DNA of 64,000 nucleotides from Pantoea piersonii (lineage in GTDB: Bacteria; Pseudomonadota; Gammaproteobacteria; Enterobacterales; Enterobacteriaceae). Both the position numbers and the translations under genes were made by a program. The notes under the pieces were generated by a model that was not told the DNA's origin, ran no database searches, and saw nothing but the letters and a program-made list of their open reading frames with translations. The stretch spans positions 253,263 through 317,262 of the forward strand of contig NZ_RARB01000006.1 in the NCBI RefSeq assembly GCF_003612015.1, in the 5' to 3' direction. This document shows positions 17,269-27,917 of this stretch, one piece after another; the stretch's first letter is position 1, and every line of letters starts with the position of its first letter.

Positions 17269-18270
17269 ATGACCAAATTGCCTCAGTTTTCAGCCGCTTT
17301 CTTGCATCCGCGTTACTGGCTTAGCTGGCTGGGAATTGCCGCCCTCTGGAGCCTGGTACAGCTGCCATATCCTCTGCTGTTTAAAACAGGCCACCTTCTT
17401 GGACGTTTAGCTTTGCGTATGCTACCGCGTCGGGCAGAGATAGCTCGTCGTAACCTTGCGCTTTGCTTTCCGCAGATGAGTGAGCAAGAACGCGAATCGT
17501 TGCTGCTGCGTAATTTTGAATCCGTAGGAATGGGCGTTATCGAAACCGGTATGGCATGGTTCTGGCCTGAATGGCGTGTGCGTAAATGTTTTACCGTCAG
17601 CGGGTATGAGCATATGGAAAGGGCGCGTGCACGCGGCCAGGGCGTGGTGCTGATCGGTATGCATTTTCTCACGCTGGAACTGGGTGCCCGCATCTTCGGT
17701 ATGCTTAACCCCGGCGTGGGCGTCTATCGCCCCAATAACAACGCCCTGCTCGACTGGTTGCAGACGCGAGGCAGGCTACGCTCGAACAAGACGATGCTGG
17801 ACCGTTATGATCTGAAGGGCATGATCCGCGCGTTAAAACAGAATGAAATCTTGTGGTACGCGCCCGATCACGACTACGGCAAAAACAACAGCGTGTTTGT
17901 CCCCTTTTTTGCCGTACCGGATGCCGCAACCACGGCGGGCAGTTACATGCTGGTGAAAAGCGCCAGCCCTGCCGTAATCCCTTTTGTCCCGCGACGTAAA
18001 GCTGATGGCATAGGTTATGAGCTGATTATTCTGCCGGATATCGGCGACACGCTGAAAGGCGCGGACAAAGAGACGGTTGCGCGACTGATGAACCAGGCGA
18101 TTGAAGAGGCGGTGCTGCTGGCACCAGAGCAATATATGTGGCTGCATCGACGCTTTAAAACACGTCCCGAAGGGCAGCCAGAGCTCTATTCGCGGAAAAA
18201 ACCACGCGTATCGCTGGGTGACCCCCTTCCCGAGCAGACCTTCTCCAGGCACTCAGGCACACAGCTTTAG
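17269..18270 (+). CDS. lpxL: Lipid A late acyltransferase (LpxL/LpxP type)
   Basis: A 333-residue HTHB-family acyltransferase that would transfer a lauroyl-type chain from acyl-ACP to Kdo2-lipid IVA at the inner membrane. The catalytic HX4E motif is HFLTLE with H132 and E137, the same numbers as in E. coli LpxL. An N-terminal hydrophobic segment (about 18-38) gives membrane attachment. It is about 27 residues longer than E. coli LpxL, the extra length being a basic, low-conservation C-terminal tail. AAGGAA precedes the ATG. A second copy on a plasmid suggests a paralogue used under particular conditions; the chain-length preference cannot be read from the sequence. Confidence 0.88.
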   Translation: MTKLPQFSAAFLHPRYWLSWLGIAALWSLVQLPYPLLFKTGHLLGRLALRMLPRRAEIARRNLALCFPQMSEQERESLLLRNFESVGMGVIETGMAWFWPEWRVRKCFTVSGYEHMERARARGQGVVLIGMHFLTLELGARIFGMLNPGVGVYRPNNNALLDWLQTRGRLRSNKTMLDRYDLKGMIRALKQNEILWYAPDHDYGKNNSVFVPFFAVPDAATTAGSYMLVKSASPAVIPFVPRRKADGIGYELIILPDIGDTLKGADKETVARLMNQAIEEAVLLAPEQYMWLHRRFKTRPEGQPELYSRKKPRVSLGDPLPEQTFSRHSGTQL

Positions 18271-18283
18271 TGACTAACGATAA

Positions 18284-18309
18284 CGGTCTGCCTGGAAACA
18301 GGCAGACCG
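18284..18309. terminator. Strong hairpin between lpxL and budC
   Basis: Perfect 11-bp arms CGGTCTGCCTG / CAGGCAGACCG around a GAAA loop, between the convergent ends of lpxL and budC. There is no T-tract on either side, so it may act by blocking read-through or as an RNA 3'-end stabiliser. Confidence 0.5.
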
Positions 18310-18347
18310 GCTCAGAAGGAGATTAACTTAACGTAACGCCGCTGGCG

Positions 18348-19145
<798 letters not shown>

Positions 19146-20825
19146 TCAAAGCAGTTGACTGAGATGCAACTGTCCCATCAGCAACGGGTTGTCGCTGTAA
19201 TCGACCGGAACTGCGACCACTGCCGGCCCGTTCACATCCATCGCCTGACGTAACGTCGGCTCCAGCTCTGCCGCGCTGTTTACTGCAAAACCGGCCGCGC
19301 CAAACGCCTCGGCATAGGTTTTAAAGTCAACCGGGCCAAAGTTGACGCCAGAAAGGCGCTGATATTTTTTCTCTTCCTGAATGGCGACCATGTTGTAAGC
19401 ATTATCGACCCAGATAATGTGCAGAATATTGGCTTTCAGCCTGACGGCAGTTTCCAGCTCCATACTGGACTGCAGGAATCCCCCGTCGCCAGAGACAGAA
19501 ACGACTTTGCGCGAAGGATCGACCAGCCAGGCACCGATCGCCCATGGCAACGCCACACCCATCGTCTGTTGCCCGTTAGAAATCATGATTTGCCGCGCCC
19601 GGAAGCTGTAAAGATAACGGGCAATCCAGATATGAAAGCTGCCCATATCCACCGTCAGGCTGACATCATTATTGATAATGTCCTGCATCGCACGGACGAT
19701 GCGCAGCGGATGCAGCGCAAACTGATTCAGGCTGGCGCCCTGCATCGCCAGTAGCTGCCGTTGCTGTTGACGATCCTCCAGAATTGAGGCGGCAGCGTCG
19801 CTGAGCTGCAGCGGCGAAGTGATGCGCGCAGCGATTTTACGTACGGTCTGCGCAATATCGCCGACCAGCTCAGCGTCTGGCTGGTAGCGGTTATCTGTGT
19901 CTGCCGGCAGAACATCAATATGCACCAGGCGCGCTTTTCCGCTGTTCCACATTGCCGGTTCATACTCAACCGGGCTGTAGCCAATCGTGATAATCAGGTC
20001 AGCCTGCTGGAGCAGCCGGTCTCCTGCCTGGTTATTAAACAGGCCGATACGTCCGGCGAAACGCGAGAAGTGTTCCTGCCTGACTGCGCCAGCGGCCTGA
20101 TAGGTGCTGGTCACGGGTATGCGGCTTTTCGTCAGCAGCTCATGTATCGCCGCGCTGTTCTCCGGCTGGCTCGCCATCAGGCCCAGCAGGATCACCGGAT
20201 TTTTTGCCCGCGCGATTTCACGGCTCACAGACTCAATCAGAGCGTCGGGCGCAGCGCCCAGCGTTACGCGCCCTTTGTTTTGCAGCGGCGTGCCGGTTAC
20301 CGGCTGATCGACAATATCCTGCGGCAGGCTGATAAAAGAGCCGCCCCCACGTCCGTTTTCAGCATGTCGAAACGCATTCGAGATACATTCGGCCAGCGCA
20401 GAGGACTCAGTAACCTCGACAGCAAATTTAGTGACCGGACGAAACATCGACACGGTATCCATGCTCTGATGCACCTGTTTGGCGCTGTCCGACCGTTTTA
20501 CCGCTCCGCCAATTGCCACGACGGGATCGCCTTCGCTGGTGGCTGTAGCCATGCCGGTAACCAGATTCGAACAGCCCGGCCCGGAAGTGACCAGCGCCAC
20601 GCCGGCGTTGCCAGTCAGTCGGCCGACGGCCGCAGCCATAAAGGCCGCATTGGCTTCATGCCTGACGGGGATAAGCTGAATGGGAGAGTCCAGAAGAGAA
20701 TCAAACACCTTGTCGATTTTAGCGCCAGGAATGCCAAATACATGATTGACGCCCTGCGCCTCAAGCTGCGCCACCACGAGATCGGCACTGCTGTTCCATT
20801 GCGCGTTATTTTTTCGCGTGTTCAT
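19146..20825 (-). CDS. budB: Catabolic acetolactate synthase
   Basis: A 559-residue TPP enzyme converting two pyruvate to acetolactate. The glutamate of the TPP-activating site is in the [14 protein letters not shown] region near residue 37, and the TPP/Mg motif is present as GDGGFLQSS followed about 25 residues later by NAYN. Length and lack of a regulatory partner subunit gene fit the catabolic (FAD-independent) type, not the valine-sensitive biosynthetic one. It lies between budA (14 bases upstream) and budC. Confidence 0.93.
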   Translation of the reverse strand: MNTRKNNAQWNSSADLVVAQLEAQGVNHVFGIPGAKIDKVFDSLLDSPIQLIPVRHEANAAFMAAAVGRLTGNAGVALVTSGPGCSNLVTGMATATSEGDPVVAIGGAVKRSDSAKQVHQSMDTVSMFRPVTKFAVEVTESSALAECISNAFRHAENGRGGGSFISLPQDIVDQPVTGTPLQNKGRVTLGAAPDALIESVSREIARAKNPVILLGLMASQPENSAAIHELLTKSRIPVTSTYQAAGAVRQEHFSRFAGRIGLFNNQAGDRLLQQADLIITIGYSPVEYEPAMWNSGKARLVHIDVLPADTDNRYQPDAELVGDIAQTVRKIAARITSPLQLSDAAASILEDRQQQRQLLAMQGASLNQFALHPLRIVRAMQDIINNDVSLTVDMGSFHIWIARYLYSFRARQIMISNGQQTMGVALPWAIGAWLVDPSRKVVSVSGDGGFLQSSMELETAVRLKANILHIIWVDNAYNMVAIQEEKKYQRLSGVNFGPVDFKTYAEAFGAAGFAVNSAAELEPTLRQAMDVNGPAVVAVPVDYSDNPLLMGQLHLSQLL

Positions 20826-20839
20826 CTTTACCTCTCTTG

Positions 20840-21622
20840 TTAGCTTTCGACAGCCCGAATGGCTTCATCAAGATCGTGGGGATTGAGATCGGCCTGCAAA
20901 AAATCCTTGTCCTGCGGCAGATCAATCACCAGCTGGCTGATGGCGCCGAAAGTCAGCGTGCCTTGCTCCAGTACGTAATCGAGAATGTGTCCGCCGCCCT
21001 GGCGGTCCTCGGTAATAAAATGTTCGTGGTAGCCCGCTACGTTGATTCCCTGCATATACTGCGGTGTGCGAAAACCAATCAGCTCACCCTCACTCTCACT
21101 AAAACTAAACGTAGGCTGATTGCCCAGCACTTCAGGCATGGTGCGATAAGGACGGCACTGACAGGGCACGGTTCGCGTCTCGACAGTGCGGAAGCGGCCG
21201 CTGATGCGCAGCGCGCAGAACTGGTTATCTGAGGTGATTTTGCTGTCAATAACGCGGTGCACATCGTCACGCGTTGCGGTTTCGGCAAACTGATGCTGAT
21301 ACTCAGGTTTAAAGAAGGTCATGACGGCAAACGGCGTCTTTTGTTCAGGACGGGCAGGACGCGCGCTGCCATCGGAACGTAACTGATAAACGTTGCTGTC
21401 AAAGGCGATCAGCTCGCCATCAAGCTGGTTGAACGTACCCAGGCCAAAATCGCCTTTCCGCAACAGGTCAGAAACCGTGGTAGAGCCGTCGTAAACGCCG
21501 TTAAGCAGCGCGCTCATCAGCGATGTCTGATAGATAACTTTTTCTGGTGATTCATCTGCAAGTTTACTGAGGGTCTCTTTTAGCTGATCCTCACATGAAC
21601 AGTCAGATACAAAATTACACAT
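20840..21622 (-). CDS. budA: Alpha-acetolactate decarboxylase
   Basis: A 260-residue zinc enzyme converting acetolactate to (R)-acetoin. The metal-binding region is present as [17 protein letters not shown] (HxH plus a later histidine). The start is taken at ATG 21622, giving [10 protein letters not shown] and the family's usual length; GAGG lies seven bases before it, whereas an upstream in-frame start lacks one. It is the first gene of budABC, divergent from the LysR gene budR 104 bases away, which is the usual arrangement. Confidence 0.92.
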   Translation of the reverse strand: MCNFVSDCSCEDQLKETLSKLADESPEKVIYQTSLMSALLNGVYDGSTTVSDLLRKGDFGLGTFNQLDGELIAFDSNVYQLRSDGSARPARPEQKTPFAVMTFFKPEYQHQFAETATRDDVHRVIDSKITSDNQFCALRISGRFRTVETRTVPCQCRPYRTMPEVLGNQPTFSFSESEGELIGFRTPQYMQGINVAGYHEHFITEDRQGGGHILDYVLEQGTLTFGAISQLVIDLPQDKDFLQADLNPHDLDEAIRAVES

Positions 21623-21726
21623 ATGCTGCCTCACAAACCGATAGTTAAGCCGTGTTAATATCATGGTGGGCCAGATAGCTCACAGAATCCAATAGCTAAA
21701 CCAGTTAACTTTGAGACGTTTTTGAT

Positions 21727-22650
21727 ATGGAACTTCGCCATCTACGTTATTTCGTTGCTGTGGCCGAGACGCTGCACTTCACCCGCGCAGCGGAGATGCT
21801 TGGCATTTCTCAACCTCCCCTGAGTCAGCAAATTCAGCGTCTGGAGCATGAGATCGGCACGCCTTTGCTGAAGCGACTGACGCGTGGCGTGGAGCTCACC
21901 GAGGCGGGTAGCGCTTTTCTGCCTGATGCGATACAGATTGTGCAGCAGGCCGATCTCGCGCTGGAAAAAGCCCGCGGCGTGGCGCGGGGCATAAGTGGAC
22001 AGATGTCGCTGGGTTTTGCCAGTTCGGTGGCGTTTAGCGAGCCGGTATTCGATCTTATTCGCCGTTTTAAGGCGCGTTATCCCGCGATGGAGCTCATCAC
22101 GCGGGAAGAGAATATGGCGTTGCTGATGCAGGACTTGCGAGAGGGAATGCTCGATGCGGCCTTTATCCGGCTGCCCTGCGAAAGCAGCAGAGCATTTAAC
22201 CTGAAGGTGATCGCCACCGAGAGAATGTTAATCGCCTTGCCAGCGGATCATGCCCGCAGCCATCAGCACACCATTGCGCTGTCAGAGCTGTCGGACGAAG
22301 CGCTGATCATCTTCCCGCGTGATGTTTCCCCCAGCCTTTATGAACTGATCGTGAGTACCTGTCTGCGCGCGGGATTCAATACGGCGCGATTTCAGCAGGC
22401 GCCCCAGATTACCTCTTCCCTCGGCATGGTGGGGGCTAACTGCGGAATCGCGCTGGTGCCTGCATCCATGTGCTGTGTGAACAACCCGCACATTGTCTTT
22501 CGCGAGATAGAGAACAATACGCTCTTTACGGATATCGCCTTTGCCTGGCGACGCAGCAATACGGCCAGAACGGTAACGCACTTACTCAAACTGATCCATG
22601 AAACGGAGCCAGTGCCATCGGGCGAGGCACAAAAACAGCCGCCTGTTTAG
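21727..22650 (+). CDS. budR: LysR-family regulator of the bud operon
   Basis: A 307-residue LTTR beginning MELRHLRYFVAVAETLHFTR, with an HTH over residues 1-60 (MLGISQPPLSQQIQRLEHEI). Its divergent position relative to budABC is conserved in Klebsiella, Enterobacter and Serratia, where BudR/AlsR responds to acetate and pH to activate the operon. The function is assigned from family and position. Confidence 0.88.
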   Translation: MELRHLRYFVAVAETLHFTRAAEMLGISQPPLSQQIQRLEHEIGTPLLKRLTRGVELTEAGSAFLPDAIQIVQQADLALEKARGVARGISGQMSLGFASSVAFSEPVFDLIRRFKARYPAMELITREENMALLMQDLREGMLDAAFIRLPCESSRAFNLKVIATERMLIALPADHARSHQHTIALSELSDEALIIFPRDVSPSLYELIVSTCLRAGFNTARFQQAPQITSSLGMVGANCGIALVPASMCCVNNPHIVFREIENNTLFTDIAFAWRRSNTARTVTHLLKLIHETEPVPSGEAQKQPPV

Positions 22651-22716
22651 TTTGTTAACGGCTTAAGAAAAGCAGCTTTATGCAGCGCTAACCTTTCTCA
22701 GTCAGACAAGCGCATA

Positions 22717-22734
22717 CTTCGGCGCACGCCGAAG
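22717..22734. promoter_or_regulatory. Perfect inverted repeat CTTCGGCG-CA-CGCCGAAG
   Basis: An 18-bp palindrome with a two-base centre, 57 bases upstream of the ABM gene and 67 bases after budR. It could be an ArsR-type operator for the ABM/ACT/ArsR operon or the end hairpin of budR (no T-tract follows). The first is favoured by its symmetry. Confidence 0.4.
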
Positions 22735-22790
22735 CATCGGGCTGTGGCTCACCATAAGCTGAACGGCGTATTTCACACCGGAGACAGCAA

Positions 22791-23114
22791 ATGATTGCCG
22801 TAATATTTGAAGCGAATGCCCTTCCTGACGCGCAGGAACGCTACCTGCAGCTTGCCGCGGAGCTGAAGCCTTTATTAGCTGATGCGCCAGGATTTATTTC
22901 TGTTGAGCGCTTTCAAAGCCTGAGTACAGCAGGAAAAATATTGTCTCTTTCCTGGTGGGAAGACGAAGATGCCGTGGCGCACTGGAAGCAAAACGTTATG
23001 CATCAGGCCGCGCAAAAAGAGGGCAGGGAATCTATTTTCGCCAGCTACAGAATACGGGTCGCCCGCGTGTTCCGCGATTACTCTTCAGATAAGGAAGCGC
23101 ATCAGCATGTATGA
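22791..23114 (+). CDS. ABM-domain (antibiotic biosynthesis monooxygenase-like) protein
   Basis: A 107-residue dimeric ferredoxin-like fold protein. Family stretches are [20 protein letters not shown], a [12 protein letters not shown] loop and [18 protein letters not shown]. Small ABM proteins include quinone or aromatic monooxygenases and haem-degrading enzymes; no specific subgroup is clear. It is the first gene of a three-gene set whose reading frames overlap (8 bases with the ACT gene). Confidence 0.8.
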   Translation: MIAVIFEANALPDAQERYLQLAAELKPLLADAPGFISVERFQSLSTAGKILSLSWWEDEDAVAHWKQNVMHQAAQKEGRESIFASYRIRVARVFRDYSSDKEAHQHV

Positions 23115-23514
23115 TATCCACATCGTTCTGAGCAACAGGCCAGGCGCGCTTGCCTTACTGGGCGGTACGCTGGGGAAAAACGGCATCGGACTTGAAGGCG
23201 GCGGCGTTTTTACCACCTCCGACGGTGGACACGCCCATTACCTTGTTGAGGATGGAGAAAAGGCCCGGCTGGTGCTGACGGAAGCGGGATTTGACGTTAA
23301 AGCGCTGTGTCGCCCGCTGATCCGAAAACTAGCTCAGGAACGTCCCGGAGAGCTGGGCGAACTCGCTGATGCTCTGGGCCGGAGCGGCATTAATATTCGA
23401 GTACAGTATAGCGATCACAGCAACCGGCTCATTCTTCTTACGGATGATGATGTTCGGGCTGCTGAAGTCACCAGAAAATGGGAGACAGTGTCGAATGAGC
23501 CTGTTGCAGAGTGA
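23107..23514 (+). CDS. Tandem ACT-domain protein
   Basis: A 135-residue protein made of two ACT-like repeats: [20 protein letters not shown] (1-65) and [20 protein letters not shown] (about 72-130). Free-standing ACT proteins usually bind amino acids. There is no catalytic domain, so a ligand-sensing role is likely. It starts inside the ABM stop region (8-base overlap) and overlaps the ArsR gene by 20 bases, which implies translational coupling and equal amounts of the three products. Confidence 0.8.
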   Translation: MYDIHIVLSNRPGALALLGGTLGKNGIGLEGGGVFTTSDGGHAHYLVEDGEKARLVLTEAGFDVKALCRPLIRKLAQERPGELGELADALGRSGINIRVQYSDHSNRLILLTDDDVRAAEVTRKWETVSNEPVAE

Positions 23515-24205
23515 ACATGACTCGCTCCCAGAGAGCGGTCTGGAAAAATCGATGTCGCTCGTGGCTGCCGCCCTGTCTGATCCGTCCCGGGTCACTATTC
23601 TCTGCGCGCTTATGGATGGACGGGCCTGGACCGCCACCGAGCTCAGCGCGGCAGCCTCTGTTGCCGCTTCGACCACCAGCGGCCATCTTGCGCGGCTGCT
23701 CAGCAGCGGGCTGATCATCTGCCTCTCTCAGGGACGTCACCGCTATTACAGCCTGGCCGGGCATCACATTGCCGGACTGCTGGAAAACCTGATGGGCGTA
23801 TCCACCCACAGCCGCGCTTTGCCACCGCCGCGCACTCCTGAGCATTTACGCTACGCGCGCACCTGCTACGACCACCTTGCCGGCGAACTTGCTGTGAATA
23901 TTTACGCATTTATGCTGCAGGAAAAGTGGCTGGAGCCTGACGGATCATCTCTTACGTCTGTTGGTAAAACGCAGTTTCATGATTTGGGGGCGGTACTGCA
24001 TCCTGAAGCAAGGCGCAAAGCCTGTTGTTCATGTCTTGACTGGAGTGAAAGGCGCTTTCATCTGGGAGGAGACGCAGGTCATGCGCTGCTGACATGCTTT
24101 CTTCAGCATGCGTGGCTGCTTCGCGTGCCCGGATATCGTGAAGTCACGGTAACGAAAGAAGGTGCAAAGGCGATGCATCGCCTGTTCGGAATCAGTCAGC
24201 CCTGA
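23495..24205 (+). CDS. ArsR-family winged-helix regulator with C-terminal extension
   Basis: A 236-residue protein. The ArsR HTH occupies about residues 20-90 ([37 protein letters not shown]). The extension holds a cysteine-rich segment, [20 protein letters not shown], found in the larger ArsR proteins of this type, and could bind a metal or a reactive small molecule; no such ligand is shown. It is the third gene of the ABM/ACT operon and probably autoregulates it. ATG 23495 lies after GGGAGA and matches the start of the conserved domain. Confidence 0.8.
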   Translation: MSLLQSEHDSLPESGLEKSMSLVAAALSDPSRVTILCALMDGRAWTATELSAAASVAASTTSGHLARLLSSGLIICLSQGRHRYYSLAGHHIAGLLENLMGVSTHSRALPPPRTPEHLRYARTCYDHLAGELAVNIYAFMLQEKWLEPDGSSLTSVGKTQFHDLGAVLHPEARRKACCSCLDWSERRFHLGGDAGHALLTCFLQHAWLLRVPGYREVTVTKEGAKAMHRLFGISQP

Positions 24206-24212
24206 GTAAAGC

Positions 24213-24239
24213 TGCTGCGCCGCAGACAGCGGCGCAGCA
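24213..24239. terminator. Bidirectional hairpin
   Basis: Perfect 11-bp arms TGCTGCGCCGC / GCGGCGCAGCA around a five-base loop, placed exactly between the convergent ArsR and CMD-like genes. It lacks a T-tract but fits a shared end signal. Confidence 0.5.
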
Positions 24240-24247
24240 TGCTCCTG

Positions 24248-25000
24248 TTAGCGATCGCGCACCGCGTCCAGCGCACCCTGGAGCCGTTGCGCAGTGCTGT
24301 TCTCGCCTCTGCTTTCAAACAGAGGAATAAGCTCTGCGAGCTGCGCATCCGTCAGCCCGACGTTTTTGCTTATGCCCAGGTGCGCTTTCAGCTGCGATTC
24401 CACGCCGGTCATGGCCGCCAGCGCAGCAACGGTAGCAAGCTCGCGGCTTTTCCAGTCGAGGTTGTCGCGGCTGAAAATATCGCCGAACAGATGGACCTTC
24501 AGATAGTGATCTATCGCAGGCGCGAAATCGAACAGGGCGCCTTTGACCGGGCTGCCTGCGAGGGTTGTCTGGTTCTGCGTTCCGGCCGCCAGCATCTCTT
24601 CGGGTTTCGGCAGCGGGCCAGGCGCTCTGCCTTCTGCATCTTTTATGCCCTGTTCCCGACGCGCATCAATGACTTTCATCAACTCAGCCAGCGCATTCAG
24701 GCTACGGGGAAAACCAGCATAGGCATAAAGCTGAACCAGGATCTCACGGCAGTCGCTGATGGTCAGACCGGCGTCCAGCGCCTGCTGCAATGCCTGGTGT
24801 AGCGCAGGGATATCACCCGTCGCGGCATACGCGGCGATAACCGCCGTCTGCTTTTGCTGCGCGGTAAGAGGATGTTTCTGTTGAATTAGCATGGCGTTAC
24901 TCTTTATCGAAGCGTGGGTATCGCGCTCTCCGGCAGCGCTGCCGGAATAAACCAGAGCGGCGCATAACACCAGACCGGCAGCTATGCTCCGCTTCATCAT
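24248..25000 (-). CDS. Exported carboxymuconolactone decarboxylase-family protein
   Basis: A 250-residue protein with a signal peptide (MMKRSIAAGLVLCAALVYSG, cleavage near residue 22). Two CMD/AhpD-like segments follow: residues about 60-110 (LQQALDAGLTISDCREILVQ, AYAGFPRSLNAL) and about 170-230 (SRELATVAALAAMTG). The CxxC pair of true AhpD is not present; one cysteine lies in the first repeat. Its start is 7 bases after the stop of the cupin gene, so the two form one unit and both are exported. The substrate is unknown. Confidence 0.8.
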   Translation of the reverse strand: MMKRSIAAGLVLCAALVYSGSAAGERDTHASIKSNAMLIQQKHPLTAQQKQTAVIAAYAATGDIPALHQALQQALDAGLTISDCREILVQLYAYAGFPRSLNALAELMKVIDARREQGIKDAEGRAPGPLPKPEEMLAAGTQNQTTLAGSPVKGALFDFAPAIDHYLKVHLFGDIFSRDNLDWKSRELATVAALAAMTGVESQLKAHLGISKNVGLTDAQLAELIPLFESRGENSTAQRLQGALDAVRDR

Positions 25001-25007
25001 TATGCCC

Positions 25008-25493
25008 TTACGATTTTTCAACGCCGGCATACTGCTCGTCGCTGACCTGCTCCATCCAGTCAACCACTTTGCCTTCCTGCGCTTCAGCAATAGCGATATG
25101 CGACATGCTCACTTCTGGCGCGGCGCCATGCCAGTGCTTCACGCCAGCCGGTATCCATACAATATCTCCAGGCCGGATTTCGCGTACCGGCTCTCCCCAC
25201 TCCTGAACGAGCCCAAGGCCAGCGGTGACAATCAGCGTCTGGCCAAGGGGATGCGTATGCCAGGCTGTGCGGGCAGAAGGCTCAAACGTCACGGTCGCGC
25301 CGCCTATACGGGCTGGCTCACTTCCCTGAAACGGAGAGTCAATTCGTACCGTTCCGGTGAAATAGTCAGGCGAACCTTTTACTGAAGGTTTTTCTCCACT
25401 TTGCATTACGGTGATCACAGGTGTGTACTCCTTTGAGTGAACGGCGGAACAGGCAAGCGCGAGGGACAGCGCAGCAGCAGCAAGTCTCTTCAT
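25008..25493 (-). CDS. Exported cupin resembling Mn-dependent hydroxynitrile lyases
   Basis: A 161-residue protein with a signal peptide ([20 protein letters not shown]). The single cupin domain carries metal ligands H79, H81 and Q85 ([13 protein letters not shown]) and H120 in KHWHGAAP. Overall wording ([24 protein letters not shown]) closely follows the small cupin hydroxynitrile lyases known from Granulicella, although those are cytoplasmic. Whether it cleaves cyanohydrins or only shares the fold is not shown. It is the first gene of a pair with the CMD-like protein. Confidence 0.8.
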   Translation of the reverse strand: MKRLAAAALSLALACSAVHSKEYTPVITVMQSGEKPSVKGSPDYFTGTVRIDSPFQGSEPARIGGATVTFEPSARTAWHTHPLGQTLIVTAGLGLVQEWGEPVREIRPGDIVWIPAGVKHWHGAAPEVSMSHIAIAEAQEGKVVDWMEQVSDEQYAGVEKS

Positions 25494-25625
25494 ACGATCC
25501 CCTTTACCAGTAAGTTAAATGGGTCAGGCGCTGGCCTGCCGATGAATAGTCAGTTCAGTTTAGGCTCAGGCGTATTGTTTGATAAGATGGGCAAATATGA
25601 ACGCCTATGTGCAGGAGATTCACCA

Positions 25626-26522
25626 ATGGCGCATGAAAATCTTAATGACCTGCGCGCCTTTCAAATTGTGGCGCGCGAAAAAAACTTTACCCGCGCTGCA
25701 GCTCAGCTTGGCATATCGCGTTCGGGATTAAGCCATGCGATTACGGCGCTGGAGGCGCGGCTCGGCGTCAGATTACTGACGCGCACAACACGCAGCGTTT
25801 CACTTACGGAAGCCGGAATGCGTCTGTATAACCGGTTAATGCCAATGCTAAGCGAGCTGGACAGCGAACTGGCGTCTCTGCGCGCGATGGGCGAGAAACC
25901 GGCAGGCGCCGTTCGCATTACCGCACACGATCACGCGATCGCCTCTGTGCTCTGGCCACGACTGCAGCCCTTACTGAAGCGATACCCGGACATTCATATC
26001 GAGTTAAGCGTGGACTATGCCCTGACGGATATTGTGGCGCAGCAGTTCGACGCTGGCGTCCGGGTCGGCAATGTGGTTGATAAGGATATGATAGCCGTCA
26101 GGATCGGACCCGACTTTCATATGGCGGTGGTCGGTTCGCCAGACTATCTGCAGGATAAAAAGATGCCTGAAACACCCGCTGATTTGACCGAGCATCAGTG
26201 TATCAATCTGCGGCTTCCTACACGTGGCGGGCTCTATGCATGGGATTTTGAAAAAGAGGGCAAGACATTATCGGTGCGGGTGCAGGGCCAGACCGTTTTT
26301 AACAACACCTTCCTTATGCTACAGGCAGCGCTGGATGGAACGGGGCTTGCTTATGTTCCGCTGGATCTTGCGCAGAAGCACATTGAAGCCGGGCAGTTAC
26401 TCCCCGTTCTAAAAGAGTGGTGGCCGCATTTTCCGGGATACCATCTTTACTATGCAAACCGCCGCCAGATGATGCCTGCGCTTGTAGAGGTCATCAACGC
26501 GCTGCGCTTCCGGGAAGCGTAA
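25626..26522 (+). CDS. LysR-family transcriptional regulator
   Basis: A 298-residue LTTR starting MAHENLNDLRAFQIVAREKN with an N-terminal HTH (about 8-66, LGISRSGLSHAITALEARLG) and a CrgA-like effector domain. ATG 25626 is preceded by GGAG at a good spacing; the longer frame upstream overlaps the divergent cupin promoter. It is the probable regulator of the cupin/CMD pair, 132 bases away. Confidence 0.85.
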   Translation: MAHENLNDLRAFQIVAREKNFTRAAAQLGISRSGLSHAITALEARLGVRLLTRTTRSVSLTEAGMRLYNRLMPMLSELDSELASLRAMGEKPAGAVRITAHDHAIASVLWPRLQPLLKRYPDIHIELSVDYALTDIVAQQFDAGVRVGNVVDKDMIAVRIGPDFHMAVVGSPDYLQDKKMPETPADLTEHQCINLRLPTRGGLYAWDFEKEGKTLSVRVQGQTVFNNTFLMLQAALDGTGLAYVPLDLAQKHIEAGQLLPVLKEWWPHFPGYHLYYANRRQMMPALVEVINALRFREA

Positions 26523-26792
26523 GCATAGTCTTTCGACAGGACAGAAGGTAAACATGCAGCTTCAGGCGAATTCATCTGAACCATTATGAAAAAATGGGGT
26601 CAAATTTGTGAGTTCGTGTGCCTGGAGATATGACTTAAACGCATAGCTCAATCAGGAGCGGGTAAGCCGATGTATTTGCGTATTAATTCATTCCCAAAAT
26701 AGACTGATTTCCTGTATCAATGCGCAGTTCGTCGCATCTTTTCCCGGAGTTTCACACAGGCTGTCCACTTTTTCTGTGGATAACTAAGCGGC
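26523..26792. other. Intergenic region with DnaA box
   Basis: Between the LysR gene and the 3' end of the Cre-like gene. The only recognised element is a perfect DnaA box, TGTGGATAA, at 26775-26783, 10 bases from the recombinase stop codon. An isolated box has unknown meaning here. Confidence 0.5.
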
Positions 26793-27824
26793 TTATTCTT
26801 CATTATTTTCCATCAGATCGACCATTGCTCCCTTGTGAGCTTCCACATAGCGAATGTAGCGCATCAGCGTTTCAGGTTTTTTCCAGGTTCCTTCCTGCAT
26901 AATCTGCGGTACCGAATAACCTTTACGTGCCAGATCCTGTGCCGCGCCGACGCGTGCGCTGTGACCACTCCAGCGCCGGTAACGGTTTTTGTTTGGCTTC
27001 GCAGTAGTGGTATGGCCGGCTGCCTCCCAGGCGCGGGTGAAAATGCTTTTAAGCGCAGGCGTGCTCATCGGTTCGTCGGTCACGACCATCACTTTGCCTG
27101 ACCGGTGAACCGGGGCAAAGAGAAAGGCATCGAGTTCATGAATTAAGCCCGATGCGACAATCCATTTTGTCAGCACTGCGGATGACTTCGAACCCAGGGC
27201 TTTTACCAGGCTGCCGGTATCCAGGATAGTTTTGGTCCATGACCCTTCGAGAATGATGCGGCCATCTTCAGCGCGCATGACATCCCCAACCCGAAAACGT
27301 GCCACTTCGCTGATACGCATCAGCGTACTGTAAGCCACATGAAGGAAAGCGAGATCGCGCATATTCTGCAAACTCTGGTTATCCGCCCACGCGGCTTCCA
27401 CCTTCTGCAAATCACTCAGCCGGAACGGCAGTGCCTGACCGGTGCGCTCGCCGGAGACTACCGCAACGCGATTGATCTTTTTTACCGCTCGCGATACCAG
27501 CGGTGAAGTGGAAGGAGGAACCAGCCCCGCGTTACGGTGTAACATCGCTATCAGCGACTGATGCGTGCCAATGGTCGAAGAGGCACGCCCGATCGATTGC
27601 AAGTAGCTGAGATAGTCACGCAGATCTTCTGGCGACATGGGCAGCAGAGTACGATTATTGGCCGTTGCCCAGCGATGACAAACGCGCATGACACTCATCA
27701 GTTGCCGCCAGGTGTTGGGCGCAAAGGCGTCTTTATCCTGAACAAACTCACGCAGGCGCTGTGTAAGATCGTCATCCGACGGAGAAAGGGGCAGCAGGGC
27801 GTTTGTGGCGATGATTCCATCCAT
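26793..27824 (-). CDS. Cre-like tyrosine recombinase
   Basis: A 343-residue tyrosine recombinase, the same length as P1 Cre and recognisably similar along its whole length (for example LLPMSPEDLRDYLSYLQ in the core-binding domain, WSGHSARVGAAQDLARKG in the catalytic domain). All six catalytic residues are in register: R170, K198, H288, R291, W314 and Y323. A plasmid resolvase role, turning multimers into monomers so that parAB can segregate them, follows from the P1 model. Its lox-like site is not known; a nested inverted repeat just upstream is a candidate. Confidence 0.9.
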   Translation of the reverse strand: MDGIIATNALLPLSPSDDDLTQRLREFVQDKDAFAPNTWRQLMSVMRVCHRWATANNRTLLPMSPEDLRDYLSYLQSIGRASSTIGTHQSLIAMLHRNAGLVPPSTSPLVSRAVKKINRVAVVSGERTGQALPFRLSDLQKVEAAWADNQSLQNMRDLAFLHVAYSTLMRISEVARFRVGDVMRAEDGRIILEGSWTKTILDTGSLVKALGSKSSAVLTKWIVASGLIHELDAFLFAPVHRSGKVMVVTDEPMSTPALKSIFTRAWEAAGHTTTAKPNKNRYRRWSGHSARVGAAQDLARKGYSVPQIMQEGTWKKPETLMRYIRYVEAHKGAMVDLMENNEE

Positions 27825-27860
27825 ATTTGTTTAATTTATTCGCAATTTAATCTTTGATCG

Positions 27861-27917
27861 CGCTACGTGAATTCTGAGAAAAAAGCAGGGGTAGACTCCT
27901 GCAGATTTTACGTAGCG
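27861..27917. repeat. Nested inverted repeat upstream of the recombinase gene
   Basis: Outer arms CGCTACGT (27861-27868) and ACGTAGCG (27910-27917) enclose inner arms GCAGG (27885-27889) and CCTGC (27898-27902), which are separated by exactly 8 bases, as in loxP. If three mismatched pairs are allowed the inner arms grow to 11 bases (AAAnnnGCAGG). It lies 37 bases upstream of the Cre-like start codon. Recombination site or regulatory site is inferred from geometry and position. Confidence 0.35.
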
